In this document: positions 27,529 to 35,434 of the stretch, in pieces
Position numbering within the stretch: the first letter of the stretch is position 1
Layout of the letters: every line of letters begins with the position of its first letter
DNA from: UBA4416 sp036676295
GTDB lineage: Bacteria; Bacteroidota; Bacteroidia; B-17B0; Aurantibacillaceae
Reading direction: 5' to 3'
Assembly (NCBI GenBank): GCA_036676295.1
Contig: JAKFDE010000016.1
Coordinates: forward strand, 434,001 to 498,000
DNA: 64,000 nt
The notes under the pieces: generated by a model
Seen by the model: the letters and a program-made list of their open reading frames with translations, nothing else
Database searches by the model: none
Told to the model about the DNA's origin: nothing
Position numbers and translations under genes: made by a program

Positions 27529-28500
27529 ATGAACGAACCAATACTAGCCGAAAACAAAGACCGCTTTGTTATTTTCCCGATCAAACACAATGATATTTGG
27601 GAATATTATAAAAAATCTGAAGCAAGTTTCTGGACCGCCGAAGAAATTGACTTATCCAATGACATGGGTGATTGGAATAATAAGTTAAATGATAACGAGC
27701 GACACTTTGTAAAACACGTTTTGGCATTTTTTGCTGCTAGTGATGGAATTGTAAACGAAAATTTAGCGATCAACTTCTTAAATGAAGTGCAATATCCTGA
27801 AGCTCGTTTCTTTTATGGCTTTCAGGTAATGATGGAGAACATCCACTCTGAAACCTATTCTTTATTAATAGATACTTATATTAAAGATCCTGTAGAAAAG
27901 GATCGATTATTACATGCGGTTGAAACAGTACCATGTGTTGGTAAAAAAGCAGAATGGGCTTTAACCTGGATCAATAACGGAACGTTTGCTGAGCGTTTGA
28001 TCGCCTTTGCAGCCGTTGAAGGAATTTTCTTCTCAGGTTCTTTCTGTTCTATTTTCTGGTTAAAAAAACGTGGCTTAATGCCGGGCTTAAGTTTCAGTAA
28101 CGAGTTAATTTCTCGTGATGAAGGCTTGCATTGTGATTTTGCATGTATGTTATATGCGGATCACGTACAAAATAAATTACCAAAAGAAAGAGTTACACAG
28201 ATCATTACAGATGCTGTGGTAATTGAAAAAGAATTTGTGTCAGAAGCTATTCCTGTACGTTTGATAGGAATGAACTCTGACCTTATGTGCCAATATATTG
28301 AGTTTTGTGCCGATCGTTTATTATTAGCTTTAGGCTGTGATAAATTTTATAATGCAACCAATCCTTTCGATTTTATGGAAATGATCTCGTTGCAGGGCAA
28401 AACCAATTTCTTCGAAAAACGTGTGGCTGAATACCAAAAATCCGGTGTGATGAACAACAAAGAAGAAAACAATGTGTTTAATCTGGATGAAGATTTTTAG
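27529..28500 (+). CDS. nrdB: Ribonucleotide reductase class Ia beta subunit (R2)
   Basis: 323 residues, very similar in layout to eukaryotic R2. It has NERHFVKHVLAFFAASDGIV-NENL with diiron-site residues, the probable radical Tyr96 in ARFFYGFQ, ENIHSETYSLL, FSGSFCSIFWLKKRGLMPGL and SRDEGLHCDFAC. The C-terminus NLDEDF corresponds to the tail that docks in R1. It supplies the tyrosyl radical needed to make dNTPs. nrdA follows after a structured 244-bp gap, so the two subunits are neighbours in the unusual B-then-A order. Confidence 0.97.
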   Translation: MNEPILAENKDRFVIFPIKHNDIWEYYKKSEASFWTAEEIDLSNDMGDWNNKLNDNERHFVKHVLAFFAASDGIVNENLAINFLNEVQYPEARFFYGFQVMMENIHSETYSLLIDTYIKDPVEKDRLLHAVETVPCVGKKAEWALTWINNGTFAERLIAFAAVEGIFFSGSFCSIFWLKKRGLMPGLSFSNELISRDEGLHCDFACMLYADHVQNKLPKERVTQIITDAVVIEKEFVSEAIPVRLIGMNSDLMCQYIEFCADRLLLALGCDKFYNATNPFDFMEMISLQGKTNFFEKRVAEYQKSGVMNNKEENNVFNLDEDF

Positions 28501-28518
28501 ATAAACGCTTCGTCGGCC

Positions 28519-28582
28519 GGAATCCTCAATTCGTATCTCATTGATAATCATTGAACAAAGTGGTAACTTTGTATAGGATTCC
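28519..28582 (+). ncRNA. Nested stem-loops between nrdB and nrdA (candidate structured RNA)
   Basis: GGAATCCT (28519-28526) pairs with AGGATTCC (28575-28582) and encloses a perfect inner hairpin, ACAAAGT-GGTA-ACTTTGT (28555-28572). A third symmetric piece, TGATAATCA, lies between them. The layout resembles a small multi-stem RNA domain, but conservation cannot be tested here. It does not match a riboswitch that I recognise. Confidence 0.35.
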
Positions 28583-28625
28583 TAGCCTCCAGACGCAGCA
28601 GCAGAAAGATAAAATATTTAATTAA

Positions 28626-28656
28626 CCGTCACTTTGTTAATATCAAAATGTGACGG
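28626..28656 (+). terminator. Hairpin upstream of nrdA
   Basis: CCGTCAC (28626-28632) pairs with GTGACGG (28650-28656). The stem is followed by ATCAAAAAAAA rather than a T-run, so it is a weak terminator on the plus strand. It may instead be a leader element or mRNA stabiliser. Confidence 0.35.
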
Positions 28657-28744
28657 ATCAAAAAAAAGGCATTTATAGTTATAACTTTTCATAACGAAAA
28701 ACGATACTCAAAAACTAAGTAAAACCAATTAAAAACCAAAGGCA

Positions 28745-31156
28745 ATGTTTGTAATAAAAAGAGATGGCACTCAAGAGACTGTGAAGTTTGACAAAATCAC
28801 AGCGCGCGTTCAAAAACTCAGCTACGGCTTAGATCCGAGCTTTGTAGATCCTGTTCAGGTAGCTAAAAAAGTAATCGACGGTGTATATGATGGCGTTAGC
28901 ACAGTTGACTTAGATAACTTAGCTGCAGAAACTGCTGCATCGTTAACAACCAAGCATCCTGATTATGCGCAGTTAGCTTCGCGTATTGCAGTAAGTAACT
29001 TACACAAAAACACGATCAAGTCGTTTTCGAAAACGATCGAGATATTATATAATTATGTTGATCCTAAAACAAACCAAAAAGCTTCATTAATTGCCGATGA
29101 CGTTTATGAAATTGTAATGAAGAATGCACAATTATTAGATTCTTCTATTATATACGACAGAGACTTTGGTTATGATTATTTTGGTTTTAAAACTTTAGAA
29201 CGTTCTTATTTATTAAGAACTCACGGTAAAGTTACTGAGCGCCCTCAACACATGTTAATGCGTGTATCTATTGGTATACACAAAGAAGATATTGCTGCTG
29301 CCATTGAAACTTATAACTTAATGAGTGAGCGTTGGTTTACACATGCTACACCAACTTTATTCAATGCAGGTACGCCAAAACCTCAAATGAGTTCTTGCTT
29401 TTTATTACAAGCTAAAGATGACAGTATTGATGGAATTTACGACACCTTAAAACAATGTGCCCGTATCTCTCAATCTGCCGGAGGTATTGGTTTAGCTATT
29501 CATAAAGTACGTGCTACTGGTTCTTATATTAAAGGAACTAACGGCACATCCAATGGTATTTTACCAATGTTAAAAGTATTCAACGAAACAGCGCGTTACG
29601 TTGATCAAGGTGGTGGAAAACGTAAAGGTTCTATCGCTGTTTACTTAGAGCCTTGGCATGCTGATATTATTGAGTTTTTAGATATCCGTAAAAACCACGG
29701 TAAAGAAGAAATGCGTGCTCGTGATTTATTTACGGCACTATGGATTCCGGATTTGTTCATGAAACGTGTTGAAGCTGAAGGCGACTGGAGCTTAATGTGT
29801 CCTAACGAATGCCCGGGCTTATATACATCTCACGGTGCAGAGTTTGAAGCATTGTATACAAAATACGAAGCAGAAGGAAAATTCCGCAAACAAGTTAAAG
29901 CACGTGAATTATGGGCAGCTATCATCGATTCTCAAATTGAAACCGGTAACCCATACATGTTATTTAAAGATGCGTGTAACTTAAAATCAAACCAAACACA
30001 TTTAGGTACTATTCAATCTTCTAACTTATGTACAGAGATCGTTGAGTATACAAGCCCTGATGAAGTAGCGGTTTGTAACTTAGCATCGATTGCCTTACCT
30101 CGTTTTGTTGACGAGAAAACAGGAACCTTTGATCACCAACGTTTATTTGATGTAACTTATATCATCACTAAAAACTTAAATAAAGTAATTGACCGTAACT
30201 ACTACCCAATTCCTGAGGCGCGTAACTCAAACATGCGTCACCGTCCAATTGGTTTAGGAGTACAAGGTTTAGCGGATGCATTTATTTTAATGCGTTACCC
30301 ATTTGAAAGTGAAGAAGCTAAAAAATTAAACGCTGAAATTTTCGAAACGATCTATTATGCGGCTATGACAGCTTCTAAAGATCTAGCAATTAAAGATGGC
30401 GCTTACGAATCTTATCCAGGTTCTCCATTATCAAAAGGCATTATGCAATTTGATATGTGGGGTGTAACACCAAGCCCACGTTGGGAATGGAACATCTTAA
30501 AAGAAGAAGTAGCAAAATACGGTGTACGTAACTCTTTATTAGTTGCGCCAATGCCAACAGCTTCTACATCTCAAATTTTAGGTAATAACGAGTGTTTTGA
30601 ACCATACACATCTAACATTTACAGCCGTCGTGTATTATCAGGTGAGTTTGCAGTAGTAAACAAACACTTATTACGCGACTTAGTAAAATTAGGTATGTGG
30701 AACGATGCGTTGAAAAACAAAATCATCGGAGCAAACGGTTCAGTACAAGGTATTGCAGAGATTCCTCAAAACATCAAAGATATTTACAAAACTGTTTGGG
30801 AAATTAAACAACGTACCATTATTGATATGGCGGCCGATCGTGGAGCTTACATTTGTCAATCGCAATCGTTGAACTTATTTATCCAGGATGCAAACTTTGC
30901 TAAATTATCATCAGCACATTTCTATGCCTGGAAAAAAGGTTTAAAAACAGGTATGTACTACTTACGTACAAAAGCTGCTGCAGATGCAATTAAATTTACT
31001 GTGGACCAAGCTGCTTTATCTGTACCGGTATTAGGCAACGAAGATGCTTTATTAGTAGAGCGTGGGCAAACACACATCTTAAGCTTTGAAGAGCAACAAG
31101 CACAATTATCTTGTAGCTTAGATAACCCGGAAGGATGTGAAGCTTGTGGATCTTAA
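28745..31156 (+). CDS. nrdA: Ribonucleotide reductase class Ia alpha subunit (R1)
   Basis: 803 residues. An N-terminal ATP-cone (VIKRDGTQETVKFDKITARV, about 3-90) should provide overall activity control by ATP/dATP. Catalytic landmarks follow: active-site Cys in MSSCFLLQAKDDSIDG, NLCTEIVEYTSPDEVAVCNLA with the radical Cys and Glu, and PTASTSQILGNNECFEPYTS. The C-terminal EGCEACGS carries the thioredoxin-reducible cysteine pair. It converts ribonucleoside diphosphates to deoxy forms together with NrdB. Confidence 0.98.
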   Translation: MFVIKRDGTQETVKFDKITARVQKLSYGLDPSFVDPVQVAKKVIDGVYDGVSTVDLDNLAAETAASLTTKHPDYAQLASRIAVSNLHKNTIKSFSKTIEILYNYVDPKTNQKASLIADDVYEIVMKNAQLLDSSIIYDRDFGYDYFGFKTLERSYLLRTHGKVTERPQHMLMRVSIGIHKEDIAAAIETYNLMSERWFTHATPTLFNAGTPKPQMSSCFLLQAKDDSIDGIYDTLKQCARISQSAGGIGLAIHKVRATGSYIKGTNGTSNGILPMLKVFNETARYVDQGGGKRKGSIAVYLEPWHADIIEFLDIRKNHGKEEMRARDLFTALWIPDLFMKRVEAEGDWSLMCPNECPGLYTSHGAEFEALYTKYEAEGKFRKQVKARELWAAIIDSQIETGNPYMLFKDACNLKSNQTHLGTIQSSNLCTEIVEYTSPDEVAVCNLASIALPRFVDEKTGTFDHQRLFDVTYIITKNLNKVIDRNYYPIPEARNSNMRHRPIGLGVQGLADAFILMRYPFESEEAKKLNAEIFETIYYAAMTASKDLAIKDGAYESYPGSPLSKGIMQFDMWGVTPSPRWEWNILKEEVAKYGVRNSLLVAPMPTASTSQILGNNECFEPYTSNIYSRRVLSGEFAVVNKHLLRDLVKLGMWNDALKNKIIGANGSVQGIAEIPQNIKDIYKTVWEIKQRTIIDMAADRGAYICQSQSLNLFIQDANFAKLSSAHFYAWKKGLKTGMYYLRTKAAADAIKFTVDQAALSVPVLGNEDALLVERGQTHILSFEEQQAQLSCSLDNPEGCEACGS

Positions 31157-31187
31157 TCACAACAAAAATAAATAACCCTTAATGAAG

Positions 31188-31221
31188 AAAATCCCCTCAC
31201 AATTTAGAGGGGATTTTTTTT
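31188..31221 (+). terminator. Rho-independent terminator after nrdA
   Basis: AAATCCCCTC and GAGGGGATTT form a G/C-rich stem around an eight-base loop, followed by eight T residues. It ends the nrd transcript. Confidence 0.9.
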
Positions 31222-31250
31222 GAAGAGATTAAACTATTCAGTATAAAATA

Positions 31251-31937
31251 ATGATAATACCATTTCAAGGCTCAGGCCGAACAGTAAAAGACCCAAACAT
31301 ATGTCCACATTGTCATGTTACAAATATTCCATATGAAAAATGGAAAATAGTAACTAAGGATACAGATAATGCAGATATTTCGATTTCAACATGGTTATGT
31401 GCAAATAGTGAATGCTCAAAGCTTTTTGTCGTTTCTCATAAATGGCAAAATGGTCAGTTTATTTTTCATAGATTTTTAAATGGATTACCTAAAGGACCAA
31501 ATTGGCCTAAGCCAATTCTAGAATTAAAAAATGGGAGGACAATAAATTTAGAAAAACCAGAACAATCTAAATTCACAAAAACATACCTTCAAAGTTTAGA
31601 GGCTGAAAATCTCGGACTTGACGAACTAGCGGGAATGGGTTATAGGAAAGCTATTGAATATTTGGTTAAAGATTGGGCTATTCAAGCGTATCCAGATGAT
31701 CAAGAGAAAATTAAAGATTTGTGGCTAGGAGTAATAATAAAAGGTTATTACCAAGGTGATTTAAAAGATATTTTAGAAAGGGCTACTTGGTTAGGAAATG
31801 ACCAAGCTCATTACAATAAATTATTCGAGGAATTTGAACTTGATATTTTGAAAGATTTAATTGAATTAATTATGGTCGAATTAGATACTCAACACAAAAA
31901 AGCGCATTACATACGAACAATACAAAGTAGAAAATGA
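31251..31937 (+). CDS. DUF4145 (HEPN-like) protein with N-terminal zinc ribbon
   Basis: 228 residues. A CPHC pair (Cys18, Cys21) and CANSEC (Cys50, Cys55) form a probable four-cysteine zinc ribbon. The helical DUF4145 region follows, with GLDELAGMGYRKAIEYLVKD-WAI and the family motif LGNDQAHY. DUF4145 belongs to the HEPN superfamily, many of whose members are RNases or toxins in defence systems; DUF4145 is also fused to restriction enzymes. The next gene overlaps it by four bases (ATGA). Catalysis is not shown. It lies at the start of an accessory stretch. Confidence 0.85.
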   Translation: MIIPFQGSGRTVKDPNICPHCHVTNIPYEKWKIVTKDTDNADISISTWLCANSECSKLFVVSHKWQNGQFIFHRFLNGLPKGPNWPKPILELKNGRTINLEKPEQSKFTKTYLQSLEAENLGLDELAGMGYRKAIEYLVKDWAIQAYPDDQEKIKDLWLGVIIKGYYQGDLKDILERATWLGNDQAHYNKLFEEFELDILKDLIELIMVELDTQHKKAHYIRTIQSRK

Positions 31938-32590
31938 TAGAAAAAATTAAACCCATATCAAATCCGTTAACAGTAATTTCTATTTTTGCAGCATTAGCAG
32001 AAATTAATGCTACCGTGTCAATAGGTCTCGTAAGTAAAGAACTACAGCCTGTTTTTATTTGGTTTATTATTTTATTTCCAACATTATTGGTGCTGTTATT
32101 TTTTTGGACATTGAACTTTAATACTGAAGTTATTTATGCCCCAAGTGATTACAAAGATGATAGTAGTTTTCATAGAGCATTATTTGGAGAAGAAAAAGAA
32201 CCAGATAAAGAAATCAATAACGATAGAGAAATTATTAAAAAAACGCTAAAAGAACTTGGAATTGAAAATCAAATTCAAAAAGATCTACATTTTAATATTT
32301 CTGACAATGTAAGCTATTTATTTAGCGTAAGATATTCATTAGAAAAAGAAATTAGAAGGATAGCAGTTAAACATTTAAATAATGAAACAACAAAACCTGT
32401 AATGTTTCTTCTAGCCAAGCTTGTCGAAAGTGAAAAAATTTCTCCAAGTCAACATAAAGCATTAAGAAACATTTATTCAATTTCTTCGCCTGCAATTCAT
32501 GGAGAAGATCAAAAGTTAACATTGGCTGAACTTGAATTTGTCAAACAAGTTACTCCTGGTTTAATAAAAGATTTAAAAGAAATTAAATAA
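31934..32590 (+). CDS. Membrane-anchored protein with a HEPN-like C-terminal domain
   Basis: 218 residues. Two hydrophobic stretches (about 14-33 and 38-59) are followed by a charged linker (PDKEINNDREIIKKTLKELG) and a helical domain with VRYSLEKEIRRIAVKHL, then LRNIYSISSPAIHGE. The arginine, asparagine and late histidine layout recalls the HEPN domain of DUF4145-type proteins, so it may be a membrane partner of the preceding gene. The ATGA overlap makes co-translation very likely. I do not recognise a named family. Confidence 0.65.
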   Translation: MIEKIKPISNPLTVISIFAALAEINATVSIGLVSKELQPVFIWFIILFPTLLVLLFFWTLNFNTEVIYAPSDYKDDSSFHRALFGEEKEPDKEINNDREIIKKTLKELGIENQIQKDLHFNISDNVSYLFSVRYSLEKEIRRIAVKHLNNETTKPVMFLLAKLVESEKISPSQHKALRNIYSISSPAIHGEDQKLTLAELEFVKQVTPGLIKDLKEIK

Positions 32591-32806
32591 ATTCTTTTAT
32601 CCTCAATTCACTGCTCCGCTACATTTGTAATTCAGTGGTCATATAAACTTGAGTGTCCCGTTTGCACAAACTTATAGTCCAGCGCCTTATTAAGCCCATT
32701 CACGCGGCCTTGTAGTCCACGCTTTTAAATAATTAACATCTGTCAGAATTAAACATGGCAGGTGTTTGTGTTTAAAATAGTATTACATTTATATTAAACC
32801 CTGTTT
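32591..32806. other. Intergenic stretch with repeat-like fragments
   Basis: No ORF is seen. It contains a CACTGCTCCGCTACATTTG-TAATTCAGTGG piece with ends that could pair, typical of intergenic repeat fragments. A weak inverted repeat, ACATCTGTCA with TGGCAGGTGT (near 32739-32769), follows. Neither has a T-run. Confidence 0.4.
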
Positions 32807-33052
32807 ATGAAAATATTTATTCTTCTCTTATTAGTTTTTGGTTTAAGCAATTTAAATCAAATCAATGCTCAAACTAAAAAAAGCTCCGTTAAAAAAACAA
32901 CTACTAAACCAGTAGCTAAAAAAACTAAGTCGGTAGCCAAATCAACTAATGATGATGAAGAAACCTACAACGGCCACAAAGTATATACGGGGCCAAGAGG
33001 AGGAAAATATTACATTAACTCCCACGGGAACAAAACGTATATCAAACATTAA
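32807..33052 (+). CDS. Small exported basic protein with a PBCV-type adaptor motif
   Basis: 81 residues: a signal peptide (MKIFILLLLVFGLSNLNQINAQ), a Lys/Thr/Val-rich linker (SSVKKTTTKPVAKKTKSVAK), an acidic spot (NDDEE) and a C-terminal module NGHKVYTGPRGGKYYINSHG-NKTYIKH. The GPRGGKYYINxxGxKxYI pattern matches my memory of the PBCV-specific basic adaptor domain, first described in chlorella viruses and also seen in bacterial proteins. The mature protein is strongly basic, so it may bind polyanions such as cell-wall or extracellular polymers. A terminator follows at 33120. Confidence 0.78.
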   Translation: MKIFILLLLVFGLSNLNQINAQTKKSSVKKTTTKPVAKKTKSVAKSTNDDEETYNGHKVYTGPRGGKYYINSHGNKTYIKH

Positions 33053-33074
33053 TTTTTTATTCGAACTCCGCTGC

Positions 33075-33092
33075 TCCCGATAGCAATCGGGA
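33075..33092. repeat. Second copy of the TCCCGATAGC palindrome
   Basis: TCCCGATAGCAATCGGGA differs by one central base from the perfect palindrome at 10859-10876. It is flanked by CCGCTGC and GCTGCGG, which extend the inverted repeat. Confidence 0.7.
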
Positions 33093-33119
33093 TGTAATGC
33101 TGCGGCAACAAAAAACAAA

Positions 33120-33156
33120 CCCTGCCAATTAAAACGTTGGCAGGGATTTTGTTTTT
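33120..33156 (+). terminator. Rho-independent terminator
   Basis: CCCTGCCAA and TTGGCAGGG form a perfect 9-bp stem around an eight-base loop, followed by ATTTTGTTTTT. It serves the small exported protein gene. Confidence 0.85.
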
Positions 33157-33164
33157 GCTAGTAA

Positions 33165-33210
33165 AACCTGTCAGGTTTATAGCAGGCTGCTGATTAAACC
33201 TGACAGGTTT
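33165..33210. repeat. REP unit, left flank of the transposase
   Basis: Two copies of AAACCTGnCAGGTTT (centre T, then A) flank a 17-base spacer, ATAGCAGGCTGCTGATT. The same composite, with changed centre bases and a closely related spacer, occurs at 33923-33970 on the other side of the transposase gene. A decayed half unit (CCTGTCAAGTTT) lies just before its ATG. Confidence 0.85.
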
Positions 33211-33243
33211 GAGCTAGGATAAATTTTAACCATCAAAACAAAT

Positions 33244-33258
33244 GCTACACTTTGTAGC
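33244..33258. promoter_or_regulatory. Palindrome GCTACACTTTGTAGC
   Basis: A 15-bp palindrome-like site (GCTACA, three bases, TGTAGC) 65 bases before the transposase ATG. A close match, GCTACAAATTGTAGC, is at 51100-51114 before a radical SAM gene, in similar flanking sequence (AATG...AAT). It may be an operator or a short dispersed repeat. Confidence 0.4.
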
Positions 33259-33323
33259 AATCAGCTACTATTAAATTACTTTATTTTGTAAAATAATAGC
33301 CTGTCAAGTTTAAGTTATACTAA

Positions 33324-33899
33324 ATGGAGAAGATAGAACAATTAGAATTTGGTAAATTTTACCACATTTATAACAGAGGAATTAATAAAGGATCTATCTT
33401 TTTTGAAAAGAATAATTACGAGTACTTCATTAAATTATACGAAAAGCATATAAATCCAATCGCTGAAACTTATGCCTGGTGCTTACTAAAGAATCATTTT
33501 CATTTTTTAGTAAGAATAAAAGATGAAAATGAAGTTGAAAGTAAAAAATTACCACATCAATGCTTTTCTAATTTATTTAACGCTTACACTAAAGGAATTA
33601 ATAAAATCTATAATAGACATAGCAGTCTATTTCAAAGAACCTTTAAAAGGAAGTTGGTTGATGATGAGAAGTATTTTAAACAATTAGTAATTTATATACA
33701 TAACAATCCTGTAAATCATAACATTTGTGATAATGCAATGGATTATCCCTGGAGCTCTTATTTAACTTACTTGTCCGATAAAACAACAAAACTTAAAAGA
33801 GATGAAACTCTTATATACTTTGGGGATAAAGAAAATTTCGCGGCAACACATCAAACAGTTTCTGATTTTGAAGAGCTTGAAAATTATCTGAGTTTGTAA
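33324..33899 (+). CDS. REP-associated tyrosine transposase (RAYT, Y1/HUH family)
   Basis: 191 residues. It begins with the family pattern FGKFYHIYNRGINKG, followed by AWCLLKNHFHFLVRI, in which His58 and His60 form the HUH metal site. The probable nucleophile is Tyr124 in IYIHNNPV, then YPWSSYLTYL. RAYTs nick and rejoin single-stranded DNA at REP palindromes; they are usually single-copy and domesticated, not freely mobile. The ORF is intact and bracketed by REP composites. The half-REP just upstream may be a binding site for autoregulation. Confidence 0.93.
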   Translation: MEKIEQLEFGKFYHIYNRGINKGSIFFEKNNYEYFIKLYEKHINPIAETYAWCLLKNHFHFLVRIKDENEVESKKLPHQCFSNLFNAYTKGINKIYNRHSSLFQRTFKRKLVDDEKYFKQLVIYIHNNPVNHNICDNAMDYPWSSYLTYLSDKTTKLKRDETLIYFGDKENFAATHQTVSDFEELENYLSL

Positions 33900-33922
33900 T
33901 TTACTCCAATGCACAATCGCCA

Positions 33923-33970
33923 AAACCTGACAGGTTTATAGCGGGCTGCCTATTAAACCTGTCAGGTTTC
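33923..33970. repeat. REP unit, right flank of the transposase
   Basis: Two AAACCTGnCAGGTTT palindromes (centre A, then T, the reverse of the left copy) enclose ATAGCGGGCTGCCTATT. The spacer is in the same orientation as in the left unit and differs at only a few positions. Confidence 0.85.
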
Positions 33971-34068
33971 TTTGTGCAGGTAATCAATTGAACCGCCCGG
34001 TAAAACGAAACCCAGATAGTTTTCCAGATGATTTCATGTTCCAGTTGACCCAAGCAGAGTTCGAAAAC

Positions 34069-34093
34069 TTGAAGTCACAAATTGTGACTTCAA
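34069..34093. terminator. Strong palindrome between the RAYT and T9SS genes
   Basis: TTGAAGTCACAA, one base, then TTGTGACTTCAA form perfect 12-bp arms. It lies between convergent genes and is followed by AAAAA on the plus strand, so it is probably a terminator for the minus-strand gene or an mRNA 3' stabiliser. The one-base centre means the real loop must be wider. Confidence 0.5.
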
Positions 34094-34099
34094 AAATCA

Positions 34100-34888
34100 T
34101 TATCTTATTGTTAATTTCTGACTATACAAGGCATTATTAGAAGTAGCTGTAACAATGTATGTACCCGGTGCTATTTTATTTTGAGTATCAACTCCTATAA
34201 TTTTTGAATCTTCAATTGACACTATTACTTTTGAAAAGAATTCAGCCCCATCAGCATCTTTAAGGACTACTAGCACTTCTGTGTTTTCTAAATTTATTAA
34301 ATTAAGTTTTAAAGCGCCATTTGTAGCTGTATTTGAGTAACTGTTACTTTTATTTTTATCAAACACATAATTTACCATAACAATATTTGAATAGGTATGT
34401 TGTTTGTTAAGATCAGTATGTTTTAAACGGTAATAAGACACTCCTTTTAAAGGTTGATAATCTGTTTCAGTATAGTGTAAAATATTGCTGGAAGTGTTAG
34501 CCATATCAATAACAGCCACTTTAGTAAAGTCTATTCCATTTTTAGAGCGCTCTAAGGTAAAATAATCGTTATTAAGGCTTGATGAAGCTGTCCAGAAAAT
34601 TTCTACTTTATTGCCATGTTTCACCGCATTAAAACTTACCAATTTCATTGAAGAAACGCCAAAACCAACAAAGCCTTCATTATTTGGTTCACCGGCATAT
34701 TGACCATACAAATTGTCAGCATTGCTATAAACAAGTTCGGTTTGGAACATGGTAGCATATGTGCTTATAAACTCAGAAAGTTTAGTGTTTGCTTCCAAAC
34801 CCTTACTATTCTCTTTAAAAGCGTAAGTTAATACTGTAGACATTCCCAGTATTAAGACCAATGCGCGTTTATAAATTTTATTTTTCAT
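34100..34888 (-). CDS. Exported protein with a C-terminal module like T9SS cargo (degenerate sorting motif)
   Basis: 262 residues with a signal peptide (MKNKIYKRALVLILGMSTVLTYA). Residues about 85-180 form a fibronectin-like module (KLVSFNAVKHGNKVEIFWTA, NDYFTLERSKNGIDF, YYRLKHTD). The C-terminus (VLVVLKDADGAEFFSKVIVS, GTYIVTATSNNALYSQKLTI) is a T9SS type A-like sorting domain. The usual YPNPA motif before it is missing; SNSYSNTATNGALKLNL occurs instead. It is paralogous over its last 190 residues to the gene at 35876. If T9SS still recognises it, it is surface-attached or secreted. Confidence 0.82.
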   Translation of the reverse strand: MKNKIYKRALVLILGMSTVLTYAFKENSKGLEANTKLSEFISTYATMFQTELVYSNADNLYGQYAGEPNNEGFVGFGVSSMKLVSFNAVKHGNKVEIFWTASSSLNNDYFTLERSKNGIDFTKVAVIDMANTSSNILHYTETDYQPLKGVSYYRLKHTDLNKQHTYSNIVMVNYVFDKNKSNSYSNTATNGALKLNLINLENTEVLVVLKDADGAEFFSKVIVSIEDSKIIGVDTQNKIAPGTYIVTATSNNALYSQKLTIR

Positions 34889-35000
34889 AGCTAATTGTGT
34901 TTGTGGGACAAAACTACCTACAATGTTCCATGTGCAAAATCTATAAAACAGTATTACATTTCAGGTGTAAGATTTAGATGAAAAGCGTTATTTTTAAGCT

Positions 35001-35261
35001 ATGAGAAAGTTTTGGGGAATTATATTAATAGTATTGGGCTGGTTTATTGCCTTAATGACCACTTTATCAGCTATTCCTAATATTCTCAAAATACTTAAAG
35101 AAGATTGGAATTTAGCCTATAAATCATCTTTTTTATTGGGTACTTTACTTGGCCTTTCTTTATTTGGTCTGTTATCTTATTGGCTCATCAAAAGTGGTAT
35201 ACAATTAACCAAAAAGAAAAAGGAGAAAGATCAAATAGATAAGATCATGTCGATTAAATAA
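35001..35261 (+). CDS. Small hypothetical membrane protein
   Basis: 86 residues with two predicted helices (about 5-29 and 44-66) and a strongly basic C-terminus (TKKKKEKDQIDKIM). The positive-inside rule puts both ends in the cytoplasm. I do not recognise a family. It stands alone, divergent from the preceding T9SS-like gene. Confidence 0.65.
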   Translation: MRKFWGIILIVLGWFIALMTTLSAIPNILKILKEDWNLAYKSSFLLGTLLGLSLFGLLSYWLIKSGIQLTKKKKEKDQIDKIMSIK

Positions 35262-35434
35262 TAACTTTTTTATTTTCTATCCTGATAGAATTTTGTTTTT
35301 ATTCCTCCTTTCACCAAAATAAGTTAAACGTGTGAATCATGTAACTCTTTCTGAAATTGTATAACAGTTTATCATGACAAAGAACTCACCTTTGTATCAG
35401 TAAAAAGAGTATCTACAATTTAAAACTTAAGAAA

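Larger units (their letters stand above)
33165..33970 (+). mobile_element. REPtron: REP-associated tyrosine transposase with flanking REP composites
   Basis: A single Y1/HUH transposase gene (33324-33899) is bracketed by two matching palindromic composites at 33165-33210 and 33923-33970. This is the organisation expected of a RAYT and its own REPs. The element could be the source of further copies elsewhere in the genome. No target-site duplication was identified. Confidence 0.8.

Noticed and set aside
28626..28656. Canonical rho-independent terminator after nrdB
   Set aside because: The stem is good but it is followed by A residues rather than T, so it is listed only as a low-confidence hairpin.
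33165..33970. CRISPR-like repeated palindromes
   Set aside because: Only two paired units with a transposase gene between them and no regular spacers; they are REP units.
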